A stretch of 64,000 bases of DNA from assembly GCF_947179515.1 (NCBI RefSeq), contig NC_067482.1, positions 80,088,444 to 80,152,443 of the forward strand, given 5' to 3'. This DNA is from Apodemus sylvaticus (Eukaryota > Chordata > Mammalia > Rodentia > Muridae). The first letter of the stretch is position 1; each line of letters begins with the position of its first letter. Position numbers and translations under genes: made by a program. Of this stretch, positions 19,878-33,126 are shown piece by piece. The notes under the pieces were generated by a model, which was given only the letters and a program-made list of their open reading frames with translations, searched no databases and was not told the origin of the DNA.

Positions 19878-22800
19878 GTACTGTATGTTTCACCACACAC
19901 CTATCTACATCCCCCAGATCTTAGGGAGCACGGGGAAGGTGGGGTGAGGGTCTGGAGGTACCATGGGAATTGATGATGTAAAGACCTAAGTGTTCTTTTT
20001 AGAACCCAGCAAGAACATTAACACCAGGCATGGGGGAAAGTCTTTGCCTTGTTCCCCATGGCTTAAAAAGAAGTTAAATATATTCCCTCTCCCTAAAGAA
20101 AGTACACAGCCCTGCTGTGGTGGAGGCTGGTTCTTATCTCTGGGCATTATTCTTCATGTTGTAGCAGCTGTTTTCACCCTGTTAGTCATTCGACATCCTC
20201 ATAAGCATTTCCCAGCCGTTCTCATGACTCGGGGTTGAGCCAGTTAAGTTGCTGCACTGCAGTTTACCAAACTGGGTTAATGTCGTTGGGGAGTGTATTC
20301 CTTTTCTGCTTTTAAAGAAATAGTGGAGGCTGTTGAGATGACTCAGCCGACTGCTCTTCCAGAGGTCCAGAGTTAAATTCCCAGCAACTACATGGTGGCT
20401 CACAGCCAACTGTAATGAGGTCTGATGCCCTCTTCTGGTGTGTCTGAAGACAGCTACAGTGTATTTACATATAACAATAAATAAATCTTAAAAAAAAAAA
20501 AAAAAGAAATAGTGGAAGTTGTTATGGCTGACAAAAGTGCTTTAACCTCTCTACCCTGCCCTTCCTTACCTGTCCTTTCTAGTGCCTTCTGACTTGGGCG
20601 AAAGGATCTTAGTTTTCTTTAAAATGTGTGTGTGTGTGTGTGTGTGTGTGTACACATGCATACATATTTGTGTGCTTGTATGAATGTTTTGCCTGTATGT
20701 CTTCTCTGGATGCCCATGGAAGCTGAAGAGGGTGTTGGATCCCCAGAACAAGAGTCACAGAATTCTGAGCCACCATGGGGGGAACTAGGAGCCCAGGCCT
20801 GGTCCCCAAAATTCTTTTAAGCACTCAGCTGTCTCTCCAGCCCTTACTTAACCTTGTTGGATCACTGAGTTGGATCCCAAAGTTTGCACATCAGGAGGCA
20901 TTTTATTTACTGGTCCAGCTGTTGCTTAATTTGGTAAGACAGCCTTGCCACATGTGCTGGGCCTCAGCTTTGGGAGGCAAAGGCAGAAAGATCAGAGGCT
21001 AAAGGCCGTGCTTAGACACATAGCAAGTTCAAGCTTAACCTGTTTTATGGAAAGCCCTGTTCTGGATCCCCTGGCTGTGAGAGAGATTGAGGACAGCGAA
21101 TATAAATAGACATTCCTAGATTCAAATCTAAATCTGACATCCTGGAGCAGTTTTTGTTTTTCTTGTTCAAGGCAGGGTTTCTCTGTATAGCCCTGGCTGT
21201 CTTGGAACTCACTCTATACTTCCTTGAACTCACAGAGATCCGCCTGCCTCTGCCTCCCAGATGATGGGATTAAAGGTGTGTGCCCCACTGCCAGGCTTCT
21301 GGGGCCATGTTTTAAGGAGGGACCATCCAAAGAAGATTGTAATAAAAGACTGAAGAGAGTTAAGGAGACCAGGATTACAACTCTGTTGAGACACAACAGC
21401 ACAGTATGGGGGTGTGGACTTGCTGGTAGAGAGATTTGGTTGCCCTCTATGGGATTCTGTAACCAGGCATATTGGCTGCTTTGGGGACTGTTGGAGAAAG
21501 GCAACATTTCAAAGACAGACTGCCCAAGCCTACTTCACTGCAGATCTTAGGGCACATCTGACTGACCTCCATCCATCCACACAGAGTAAAGCAGTGATGT
21601 CTCTGGAGGAGTGCAGGGTCAAGGCTGCCACTGTTGCTGGATCCAGGTACCTCCTGCAGGAGGAAGATGTGCTCCTTAAGCATAGGAACCACAGGGGCGA
21701 CAGGGTTTTCCTGGCCCTGTTAAGCAGTGTCCTTAGTGAGACCCTGCTCACGCTCTGCTAGGTTGTTTTCAGTCAACTGTGTTTACTTCTTGTGATCATG
21801 ATTTTAAAAAACAAAGAAAAACCCCTCCTTTTCTCTTTTTCTCATTAGGAATCTACTTAGAGTTTTCTCTTCCCTTTCCCCACAAAACAGCCGTACCTCA
21901 CGCCACCCAAAGGGACTCATGAAAAAGAACCTAAGACTAGAATTCTTCATGTGGCTAATTAATATCAGCAGCTGTCCTTGGTGCAGAACAGAGTGCCAAG
22001 CACTGAAATGGACACTTTATAGCTGAGAGTAAGTGAGAGAATTCATTACCCAGTCCAGAGAGAACAGGTAAGAATATAGGGTCAGAGAGGCAAACGGGTG
22101 TCTATGGCAGGGCCAGCCAAGCAAAGGGATTTATTTAGAACATAAGATTTGCAAGGAACGTCGAGCAGTGGTGGAGCATACCTGTAATCCCAGCACTCTG
22201 GGAGGCAGAAGCAGGTGGATTTCTGAGTTTGAGGCCAGCCTGGTCTACAGAGTGAGTTCCAGGACAGCCAGGGCTACACAGAGAAACCCTGTCTCGGGAA
22301 AAAAAAAATCGAAGATTTGCAAGGAATAAACCTGGTTTTCAACTTAGCCTGTCTCATTTGCTATGGAACAGCCTCAATTGCTCATTTGTAAAAATGGGGA
22401 AAAGGCAGGTTGTTTTGAATATGAAATGAGAAGAAATACAGAAAAAATTCGTGTGGTGCTGGGCTAAGAGAAAGGCTCAGGAACTGTCTGCCACCTAACA
22501 TGTTAGCAAGTCCTGACCATGACCGTGGCATGGAGGGGGGAACCACACATCTGCGTTTCCTTTTTCCACATCATCAAGTTCTTGAGAACAGAATCTGTTA
22601 CATGCTGCAGCCCTTGTAGAATAGCTGAATTCCTGTCTCCGGGCTGAGGAAGTGAAACCCTGAGCAAGCTGTTTGAGCTCAGCCTTCTGGGAAAACAGGA
22701 AAAGCCTGCGTGTGAGATCAACCAACTCCCCCATCTCACCCTTATGCCTACGCCTCAATTCCATTCAGCCTTTAGGGAATCAGGGCAAGTGAGAAAGAAG

Positions 22801-24157
22801 GCTGAGGAGAGCTTGCAGTGCATTTTTAGGAGTCTAACTGAGCAGCCGTTCAAGATCCTGGTTCCTATTTCTTCAGTCCAATATGGCCTCCAGACTCCTA
22901 GCCCCTTCATTTCTCTCCTCCCCATTCCTGTTTCTTGTCCTAGCTGAAGCCAAGGGCCTAGAGCTGCTCTCTACCTCCACCTAGTTGTCTGGGAAATTGG
23001 TGCAAGAAATCCTCTTATAGCAGGAGTAAACTGCTCACACTGTCTCCTTTCCTTAGGGGAGATCTTCGAGCTGAAGGCCGAGCTTAACAGTGACAAGAAG
23101 GAGAAGAAGAAGGAGGCAGTAAAGAAAGTGATTGCATCAATGACTGTGGGCAAGGATGTCAGGTATGCAGGAGCAAGCTGGTGACAGCCAGGTGCTGACC
23201 AACACGAGGCGCCAAAGCTTGGGTCCAGTTTGACTCTGGCTCCTCTGATAAACCTCATTTCCAAACACAGGATTCTATTTGCACATGAGTGGCAAGCTGA
23301 AATTGGAATGGCTCAGACAGTGAGTGAGGGAGGGAAGCACTGGGTTGAAAGGGCAGCAGGCAGTCCAGGGGTATAGCAGAAAGCCTCTCAGAAGCTCGGA
23401 GGATTGCTGCCTGTTAAGGAAAATGAGCTCAGATCAGCTGGGCATTCTGAGTTAGTTGTTTTTCTTAAGCACAGGAAATGTGTTTTTTGTTGTTTTGTTC
23501 TCTGTTCCGACACTCAGCACCTGGTCTAGTCAGTCTTCATGTTGTATGTAGTTGTGTTTAACTGCCTGTCAAATTGAGAAGTCTCCAGCGGATAGATTTC
23601 ATAACTGTTCTGTATTTTCATTGGCCCATGTGTATAAAACCTTCAGATACGTTTTCTCAGGTTCTCTACACATCTCATTGGATGCAGTGATGTTTCTTCT
23701 GCCAAAACAAATGAGACAAAGAATGAGGAAAATTGCTCTGAAGTAGTCACGTGGCTAATGCAGAACTAGAAACCAAGCCTGGCCCTTCCAGAATCCAGAC
23801 TCTGTCTTCTGTATGTCATAGGACCCTGCACATACAACAGAGGTTTGGTACTCCTTGGCTGGACTGTGCAGAATGTTCACACTGTCCCAGGCTTCCACAC
23901 AGACTGCCCATCCCATTGCTCACCTTAGGAAGGCCCTCCTGCAGCCAGCTTAGGAGAGCCCCTAGCAGATACCTCATTAGGTCAGAGTGTAAGAGGATTG
24001 GGTGTCTGGGATATTAGGTGCCTCAGTGGGTAAAGGTGTCTACCACCAAGCCTGGTGACCTGAGTTCAATCCCCAGGGCCCACAAAGCTGTCTGCTACTA
24101 CTTATCCTCTGACCCTCCACATATGCTGTTGCCCATATGCCCTAGTGTGCTCACTCA

Positions 24158-24205
<48 letters not shown>

Positions 24206-27200
24206 TACACACACACAGTCAATAAACTATAATTTTAAAATATGTTGAAAGGATCGGGCAGCTCTAAGTCTCATGCTTTGGAGAAAGAGAAACTGTTCTC
24301 CTTCAGTTAGAACAGTAACTTCACCGTCACTTCCTCATGACGCCTGCGAGAGCCACTCAGGCTCTTCACTCCTCCTCCTCTCTCCACAGTGGCTCTGTTC
24401 TGTGGCTCTGATGGCTGTGCCATCTTTCCAGGTGACTTTGTCCGTTGCAGTTCTGAGGGAACCTGGCCTTTGGGTACCCCTCTCATGTTCTATGTTTCCT
24501 TGCCAAGAATGTTCTTGGCAGTAAAAGCCCAAGAATTGAGACAGGATGATGGCTCAAATTCCAGAAAACTGATCTTGGCATTTCCCATCTCACAGCCTCT
24601 ATTCTGGGACCAGTATGGTGCCCTGTTGGGAAGAGTACAGTTAAGTACAGCAGCGGTTATACATCTGCCTCTTCATGTTGTTTGGGAGGTCGGCGTGCAG
24701 GTTGAAAACAGCTTCTCTGTGTAGCCCTGGCTGGCCTGGAACTCTGCAGACCAGGCTAGCCTCAAACTCAAAGATCCACTTGCCTCTACCTGGTCAATTT
24801 AGATTAATAAAATAACTTAAGGTGTGCACCACCACCACCACCACTGTTTAACATTTCTTAACCTCAGAATTATTTGAAATGGGACACACTCCTGGCCTCC
24901 CGGGGCTGTTAAATGAGATGAAGTATGTCCAACCCTTAGCACTAAGCCTGGTACACAGCATATGTCCCATATATCTTGCTGGTTCTTAGTGGATGCCAAA
25001 CCTGTCCCTTCAGCCCTGCTTCCTTGAGATTCTCTGGAACCAGCAACTCAATATAAGGGACCAATAAAGTGTTAGGAATGCAAAAAGAATGATAATTCAG
25101 CAAAGACCAGAAGCTTCAGGAATGTTCTCTCTTTTAAGTATCACAAGGGCCTGGAAAAGTAGGTTTCTGGAGGTAGGGAAGAATGCTGGGAATTGAACCC
25201 TGGACCTTGGATGTGCTAAGCAAGTGCTCTACCATTAAGTCTCAGCCCCACCCAAAGTCAATGTCTGTTGCATCTTCTTAAGATTGATTTAGCTATTTAT
25301 TTGTTTGTTTGTTTGTTTGTTATGAGTACATTGTAGGTGTGTGTAATCTATGTGGTTGTGAGCCATCGTGTGGTTGCTGGGAATTTGAATTCAGGACCTC
25401 TGCTTGCTCCAGTTGACTCTGCTCACTCTGGCCTAAAGATTTATTTATTATTATATCTAAGTACACTGTAGCTGTCTTCAGACACACCAGAAGAGGGCGC
25501 CAGATCTCATTACAAATGGTTGTGAGCCACCATGTGGTTGCCAGGATTTGAATTTAGGACCTTTGGAAGAGCAGTCAGTGCTCTTAGCCGCTGAGCCATC
25601 TCTCCAGCCCCTGTTGCACGTTCTTTACAAATGAAGAAACCTTTCCCCTTCTTCCTGTCATCCCTTCCCTCCTCTGCTGCCTGAAAAGCCTGTTTTTCTC
25701 TGTCTTCAACCTCTTCTGATGCTACTTTGATTTTGCAGTGCTCTTTTCCCTGATGTGGTGAACTGCATGCAGACAGACAACCTGGAGCTAAAGAAGCTGG
25801 TGTACCTGTACTTGATGAACTATGCCAAGAGTCAGCCTGACATGGCCATTATGGCTGTCAACACCTTTGTGAAGGTGGGTAGAAACCTAGTGGAAGTGGG
25901 AACAGGGGTGAGGGCTGCTCACTCTCTCACATCCTGTGCTTGACCCTCAGGCTCTATTACAGACTTCTAGGCTTCCTTCTGCCTGTTCAGGCTGAGGGCC
26001 TCTTCCTCCAGCAGAGGGCCCCCTCTCTCTCCAGAACCACAGACCTAAAGACTGTGCCTCATTCATTCCCTGTGAGGTGGCACCAGGCCTACTGGCCTCT
26101 CATTCTCCTGGGCTGGGCGGTCGTTCCCTGTGCCTACTGCCAGCACAGACTTGAGCAGGCATCCAAGAGCAGCTCTGTTCCCCTCCATATGACTCCTCCC
26201 TGTGTGTTCTGTTACCAGGTGAGGAACAGAGCACGAGCGTGGGCCTTGACTCTAGCCCACTAATGCTCACACGCAGGAAACTTAGGGGTCTCATGGCTGT
26301 GTGTGCCTGTAAATCCAGCACTTCGGAGGCTAAGGCAGGAGACTCACTAAGACAATAGGTTGTAGCTAGGCTACATAGTAGTTCCAGGCCAGTCTGAGCA
26401 ACATGCCAAGCCCTGTCTCAAATGCTAGGAGCATGGAGGTTCAGATTGCTACTCTGCTCTGACTGGGTAGCCCATAACTTCCAGAGCCTCAGCTTCCGCG
26501 GTTGTGAAATGGCCTTAGGACGCAGAGAGTGTAGAGCTCCTCACACAGTATGCGTCAGATGCTTGGCATCCATTCTGTGGCAGTTGCTTTGAGTATCGTC
26601 GGCTGTGGTCGGTGGAGGCCCCACAGCAACTGCCTGATGTTGCTCAGAGCTGGAGGCCAGGAAGAATAGAAAGCCACCCGCCAATGACTGGCCAATGACT
26701 GGTTCCCCTCAGGACTGTGAGGACCCCAATCCCCTCATCCGGGCCCTGGCTGTGAGGACTATGGGCTGCATCCGAGTTGACAAGATCACAGAGTACTTGT
26801 GTGAACCACTCCGGAAGTGCCTGAAGGATGAGGATCCATATGTGCGCAAGACAGCGGCTGTGTGTGTGGCCAAGCTCCACGACATCAATGCCCAGCTGGT
26901 GGAAGACCAGGGTTTCCTGGACACGCTGAAGGACCTCATCTCTGACTCTAACCCCATGGTAAGTCGCTAACAGTCACTGGGATGCCTCCACGGACTCCTG
27001 GATTGCTTGAGAGGACGAACTGAGTTGGCTTTCCACCTTAGAAGTCAGAGCCTTGCCGAATATCTAATTGTGATTCTTCCTTGCGATGGTTTGCAGGGAA
27101 ATAGGCCTGGGTTTCCTGTGACCCTCTCAAACTAGCCACATGTAGGAAAGCTGCCCAATCTTTCAGAGCCCTGCTTGTCTCAGCATTAGATTTTTAAGAG

Positions 27201-30200
27201 GTCACACACCTGACCTCAGCTGGCCTGGTCTGGCAAGCAGTGACTACTGTCAGTGCTCTTGTCCATCCGTCAGTTGCTCTCGTGTCAGTAACTCCTAACC
27301 AAGACCTAACCATTTCTAGGCATGTAGTCCTCTTCCTTGTAGGGTTGAAATGGTGTCACCTTCTTCTACAGAGTAGAAGACAGGACACCAGCAGGTATTA
27401 GGTGGAACCCAGTCTCCTCACTCATTGTGATGGCAGGAGTTTGTAGTAAAGTAAAGTTTGTTGGGTCCTGTAATCCCAGCAATCAGAAGGCTGAGGCACG
27501 AGGATTGAGAGTTAAAGGCCAGTCATTGATAAATAACAAGATTTTTCTTAGCCGGGCGGCGGTGGTGGCGTGCGCCTGTAATCCCAGCACTCGGGAGGCA
27601 GAGGCAGGTGGATTTCTGAGTTTAAGGCCAGCCTAGTCTACAGAGTGAGTTCCAGGATAGCCAGGGCTATACAGAGAAACCCTGTCTCGAAAAAAACAAA
27701 AGAAAAAATGGGGAAAAAAAGATTTTTCTTTTTTTTCACCCTTCCCTTTCTCCCTTTTGCTCCAACCCCACTCGCTCCCAGCCCCAACTCACTCCAGGCC
27801 CAGGTTTTTTTCTTTGTTTTCTCATTATAGATGGTTGTGAGCCACTATATGGTTGCTGGGATTTGAACTCATGACCTGGAAGAGCAGTCAGTACTTTTAA
27901 CTGCTGAGCCATCTTACCAGTCCAAGATCTTTTCTATAAATTGAAAACTATGTAAGAAAAAAAGATGGAATATTTAAAACTGCTTCCACTCAGTATCCAA
28001 CAGAAACACCCGCCGATTGCTCATAGATTAAAGACTGCTAACTAGAACACTGTGTCAGAGAGGAAAGTTGAAAACATTGTAGATGTGCAGGAAAGAAGTT
28101 GTGATGGCAGAAACATTTGGTTAACCCCTCTAGAGCCTACACTCTTCCACTACCCGCAGCCTTGAAGAGATCTGTAGGATCCTTGTGTCCCTGAGAGGCA
28201 CAGCTGACAACCACTGCAGTGCGCACTCTGGCCAGTAGAGGGAAGTGGGGTTACTGACAGGCACCGCCTCTGCGCTCCCTGACTTTAGCAGTACCTCCAG
28301 CCTCTACCCTTCTACCATCTCATCCAGGTGGTAGCAAATGCAGTGGCTGCCCTGTCAGAGATTGCGGAGTCTCACCCCAGTAGCAACCTGCTTGACCTGA
28401 ACCCACAGTCTATCAACAAACTGCTGACAGCCCTTAACGAATGCACTGAGTGGGGCCAGATCTTCATTCTGGACTGTCTGGCCAACTACATGCCCAAGGA
28501 TGACCGTGAGGCCCAGAGGTGAGCAGACGGAGCCCTTGCTTACCAGCTGCATTGGATATGGTCCTCATGGCGCTCTGAGTCGGGCTCAGACCCAAATGGG
28601 CCTCTTTCCAAGACTGTTGTTCCTAGCATCAGACACACTGTAAGGGAACTAGCCAGCTACTCATCTCTAGAGTCGTGCTGTCAGTTGTATGGTTGCAGGT
28701 AGTGAGCTTCCCGCTCGCTATGAACACAGATGGGGCCTGGCTAGGAACGGACAAGGATCTATCTGGGTTGAATCTAGAGTTTTGTAGCTTCACAACCACT
28801 AAATTTTCTAGGTACCTGATCTCTGCTAGGTGCCTTCAGCGTTAGGTAATCTTCAAGTCTGTGAGATGTATCCTATCATCCTCAACCACCTCACAGACAA
28901 GGAGACAGAATTAGTGAGGGGGAGGAACTTGTAGTTCACCCAGATGGATCTGTCTACCGCCATGAGGGAGTGAGTGAGTGCTTCAGCAGTGGGGAGGAAA
29001 GAGTTGACAGTCAGAGGTATCTGCCCCGTGCCAGGCTCTGCTCTCAGTCTGTTCACTTACATGCCTGCAAGCCTATGATGCAGACATGATTGCATCAACT
29101 CTAAGATGGGGAAACTGAGGCTCACTGTGTCTTGGGCCTGTGAGTCAGTAGGCGGTAGACAAGGAGGACTTCCTCCTACAGAAGATAATCTGTTTTAGCC
29201 GGAGATTAAGTTTGGTTGGTAGAGTGCTTGCTGAGCATACGTGAAGCCCTGCGTGCTGGTCCCAGCGCTGCGTCAACCTTGCATGGTGGTGGTGAGTAGC
29301 CTCAGCACTTGGAAGTGGAGGCAGGAGGATCAGCCTGTTAAAATCAGTAGTAGAACACTTGACTCACAGACATGAGGCCCTAGGTTCAGTGCTAATACTG
29401 GAAGGAAAAATAAAAACAGGGAAACAAGGGGACAGCCTTGGCTTGAGAAGCTCATTGGCTACATAGCAAGTTTAAGGCCCATCTGGGTCACATCTGTCTC
29501 AAAAAAAATTAAAACAAAAAAACATGTTATTTTGAAAACTTAAAAGGAGCTTTTCCCTGTCTCTCTCTTGGCTCTGCTGGAATTGCTGGGCCGCAGCATC
29601 TGTGAGCGGGTCACTCCTAGGCTTTCCCATGCCAACTCTGCAGTGGTGCTGTCTGCGGTGAAGGTGCTGATGAAGTTTATGGAGATGCTGTCCAAGGACC
29701 TGGACTACTATGCCACACTGCTGAAGAAGCTGGCCCCTCCCCTGGTCACACTGCTGTCAGCAGAGCCAGAGCTGCAGTATGTGGCTCTGCGCAACATCAA
29801 CCTCATTGTACAGAAAAGGTACAACGACTTCCACGTGTTTGCCATGTCCTAGAGACAGGGACCCTCATGGGAAACTGATCCGTCACCATGTAGGAAGCCT
29901 AAAGAGTAGAAGGGTTCTCAGCCAGAGTTCCTTTCCCCTCAGGGCGTCCTTGATAATGTCTGGAGACATATTTGGTTTTCACAAGTAGAGATTGCTACTG
30001 GCATCCAGTGGGCAGAGACCAGGGACACTGCTCAGTATCCTACAGTGCTGTACAGTCCCAGGTCAGTGGTATCAGCACATTGGTCAGCCCCAGAGAGGGC
30101 CGACAGGGAAAGGTAAGCACGATGCTGCTTTGCCCTGACATTGGCCAGCTCAGAGCCTGTACAGTCCTTGAGATCTGGAGACTTCGTATATGTGCAGTTT

Positions 30201-32226
30201 GCTTGGGGACAAAGTTGATAGGTCTCGTTGAAATCCTCAAAATTGGAGACATTAGAAATGGTGAAAGATCGTGGGCTTGGCGTAACCTCAAGGCCTAGGG
30301 AGAAATAGAATGCTGGGCAGCCTGCTTTCTTCCTCCTAAGGTGGTGACTCAGGAAGTCACTGCTCCCAAGGAAGGGGGTCCAGCGCTAGATGGGGAAGGT
30401 CTAAAACGCCATGAGCAGCACCAGTTTGAAATGTCACAGAAATGACCTCCTCTGAGGCAGCCCTGAGGGAGGGCATCTTGCAGCTGGGGTGGGCTCTACC
30501 TCCTAAATTCTTCCCCTGGCCTTGAATCTAGTAGATCTCTCTGTAGCTGGGGCTTAGCGATGGCAACTCATTCCTGCTGTCTGCTGCCAAGAACCAGGAC
30601 CACGGTGGGCAAGCCCTGGGAAGGTGGTATACCATACTCTTCGTCACAGCATCTGTCTGGTTCTTGATATTTCTTAGAGGACTAAAGATATTTATTGAGC
30701 TGGGACATTTGCTAAGATTTGGAAGGTAAACATGGGTAAAGTATCCTAAGTCCGTATGCAATGTGATGATAATTGGACTTTGCTGTTGCAGTGTGGGTGT
30801 CTGTACCAGTGCCATGGGTCACTGCATTAGTTAGAACACAGGAACTAGGTCAGCATGCAAGGTCCTCTGTGTTGTATTTAACACAATAATCTCTTAAGAC
30901 ATTGTCTGTGTCACGCGGCCATGACCTGTGCCAGCCTGACATGATTGGGCAGCCTTTGTCAAGTCTTGCTTATGGAGGTCATCTTCCTATTACCCATCTC
31001 ACTTACCTCTCCACAGAGCACCCAGATCTTATTCAGCCAGCCTCTCCACACAGGTTTGTCTGACAGCACGGACTCCTGAGTTCCTCCTGAGTTGCCCCCA
31101 TCACAGAGCTTCATCTCTGGCTATAACTTGGTTTTAGAATTATTAATTTCTGTCTTGGAAAGGGCATAGAAGTAGACATTAGATGGTGCCTTTTACCTTG
31201 TTCTTATCCGTTTAGTGTGTGACAAATACAAGCTTTATAACCTTTCTGAATTTCCTTTTCTTAGAAAAAACATGTCCTGTGGGACCATTGAGGGCAGCAG
31301 GCAGCAGCGGATGAGCAGTGGGCACACACTTAGCTAGCTCATCAGGTGACAGTTCCTCTTAGCAAGTGCCTTCATAAAGCAGGCATTGATGATCCTAGAT
31401 GTTTCATCTCCCTCACAAGAGTCTGTGTGTCTTCAGACTCACCCTTACGGTCTGAAGCTGGCTAGTATTTCCCAATAGTCAGCCGCTGTGCTCCCCCCTG
31501 AAACTTTCTAGAATGCCTACAACTCGGTCATAAAGGAGAGTATGGAAGAAGTCACAAAAGGGTTCCTCATGGCCTTTCCCTCTGCTGGAGGATCACAAAA
31601 GACAACATGTGTGCAGTGTTCCTGCCCAGGGAGCCTAATTGACCCAGGGTACATTAGGGGTACACTCCAATAGCTCAGGACTCCAGAAGGAAAGCAGGGT
31701 TTGAGCATAAACCATATTATTTGCAAGTAGTGCAATCAACCATTTTTATTATTGAATGAACAGGACAACTGTTCCCAGAGTTTAATTCATACACACCAGA
31801 TCTCAGACTAGCAGATCCAGCCGGGCCTGTGGTGGGAATTGTTCCTGCATAGTTTGTTCTTATTTCATGGGTTGGAATCAAAAGCTGAGATCACACATTG
31901 GGATTAAAACCCTAGCCTGCTGCCTGCTAACCTTGTGAACTGTTTTTCTTTTCTGAGATATGGTCCAGCAAGCTGTAGCCGAGCAGAACCACTGCTGATA
32001 ATCACACAATCTTATTAGAGGTTCTGCCTCCCTAGAAATCATATGTCACCTGGAGCCCAGGAATTCCCCCAGCAGATGTGGAATAGCTTCCTTGAAAGTC
32101 TTATGATAGCCAGGCGGAGGTGGCGCATGCCTTTAATCCCAGCACTTGGGAGGCAGAGGCAGGTGGATTTCTGAGTTTGAGGCCAGCCTGGTCTACAGAG
32201 TGAGTTCCAGGATAGCCAGGGCTACC

Positions 32227-32265
<39 letters not shown>

Positions 32266-33089
32266 AAGAAAGAAAGAAAGAAAAGAAAAGAAAAGAAAAT
32301 TTTAATGATGTTTGTTTGTTTGTTCTCTGGGCATCCTCCCCTGCCACCAGGCCAGAGATCTTGAAGCATGAAATGAAGGTTTTCTTTGTGAAGTACAATG
32401 ACCCCATCTACGTGAAGCTGGAGAAACTGGACATTATGATCCGCCTGGCCTCCCAGGCCAACATTGCCCAGGCAAGCAAGCAGAGTACGGTGGTGTGGGG
32501 CACAAGCTTTGGTGTCAAGACAACTTCCGTACTAGCTGTGTCTGTAGGTCAGATCAGCTAAGCATGCTTGGTATTGACAGTTTGTCTCAGAGAGAGTTCA
32601 GCATTGGGGGTTGGGGTTGGGGTGCAGAGCATTGTAAGCAGACAAAAACAACTAATGTTTTTATTACATTCTTAAAGCTGTACACACAGATACACTTCTG
32701 AAGTCCCAGATACTTGGGTTCCTGAAGCAGGAGAATCACTTTTCCTGAGATCAAGACTATCCTGGGCAACATGTGTAGGCTTCCTACACATAGGAAAGTT
32801 CACATAGCCTCCCTGTTGCCTGCCATTTGTTCACTAAGGAGTGATAATGGGCACCCAGGGGTGACGCTCAGTGAGTAAAGCACTTACTAGGGGCAGCTAA
32901 TGAAGACTTGAAATTGATGTCCAGAATCTGTGTTTAAAAAGCTGAGTGTGGGAGCTAAAGAGATGGCTCTGTAGTTGAGAGCACTCGCTACTCTTTCAAA
33001 GGGCATGGATTTAGTTCTCAGCACCTGCTTCAGGTAACTCACAAACACCTGTAACTCCATTTTCAGGGTATCTGCTTTCTGTCTTCTGT

Positions 33090-33126
<37 letters not shown>

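Larger units (their letters stand above)
19878..23056 (+). other. Ap1b1: Ap1b1 intron after the start-codon exon
   Basis: GT-AG intron holding B2, B3 and B1 copies and a (TG)n run, plus apparently unique sequence at 21300-22140 and 22490-23050 with weak MIR-like traces. ORFs up to 115 codons at 21.4-21.8 kb show no recognisable family and lie within a spliced intron. Confidence 0.85.
23163..25738 (+). other. Ap1b1: Ap1b1 intron
   Basis: GT-AG intron. Its first 850 bases are mostly unique. It then holds a B4-type SINE with a (TC)n(AC)n tail, a B1 piece, an MIR trace, an ID-like element and a pair of abutting B2 copies just upstream of the next exon. Confidence 0.85.
26959..28327 (+). other. 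Ap1b1: Ap1b1 intron
   Basis: GT-AG intron. 26960-27450 and 27930-28320 look unique; between them are an old B1 piece, a young B1 with target duplication, and the 5' part of a reverse B2. Confidence 0.85.
28519..29596 (+). other. Ap1b1: Ap1b1 intron
   Basis: GT-AG intron with two old MIR-like SINEs in reverse (about 28800-28945 and 29028-29155), an RSINE/B4-like element (about 29205-29420) and a B1 3' remnant (about 29430-29515). Nothing recognisable in 28520-28800. Confidence 0.8.
29819..32350 (+). other. Ap1b1: Ap1b1 intron
   Basis: GT-AG intron. Starts with a MER5A-like DNA transposon remnant. 30100-32100 is an unusually long repeat-free stretch for this gene, with no recognisable gene or RNA. 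It ends in a B1 whose long A/GAAA tail stops about 50 bases before the next exon. Confidence 0.8.
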
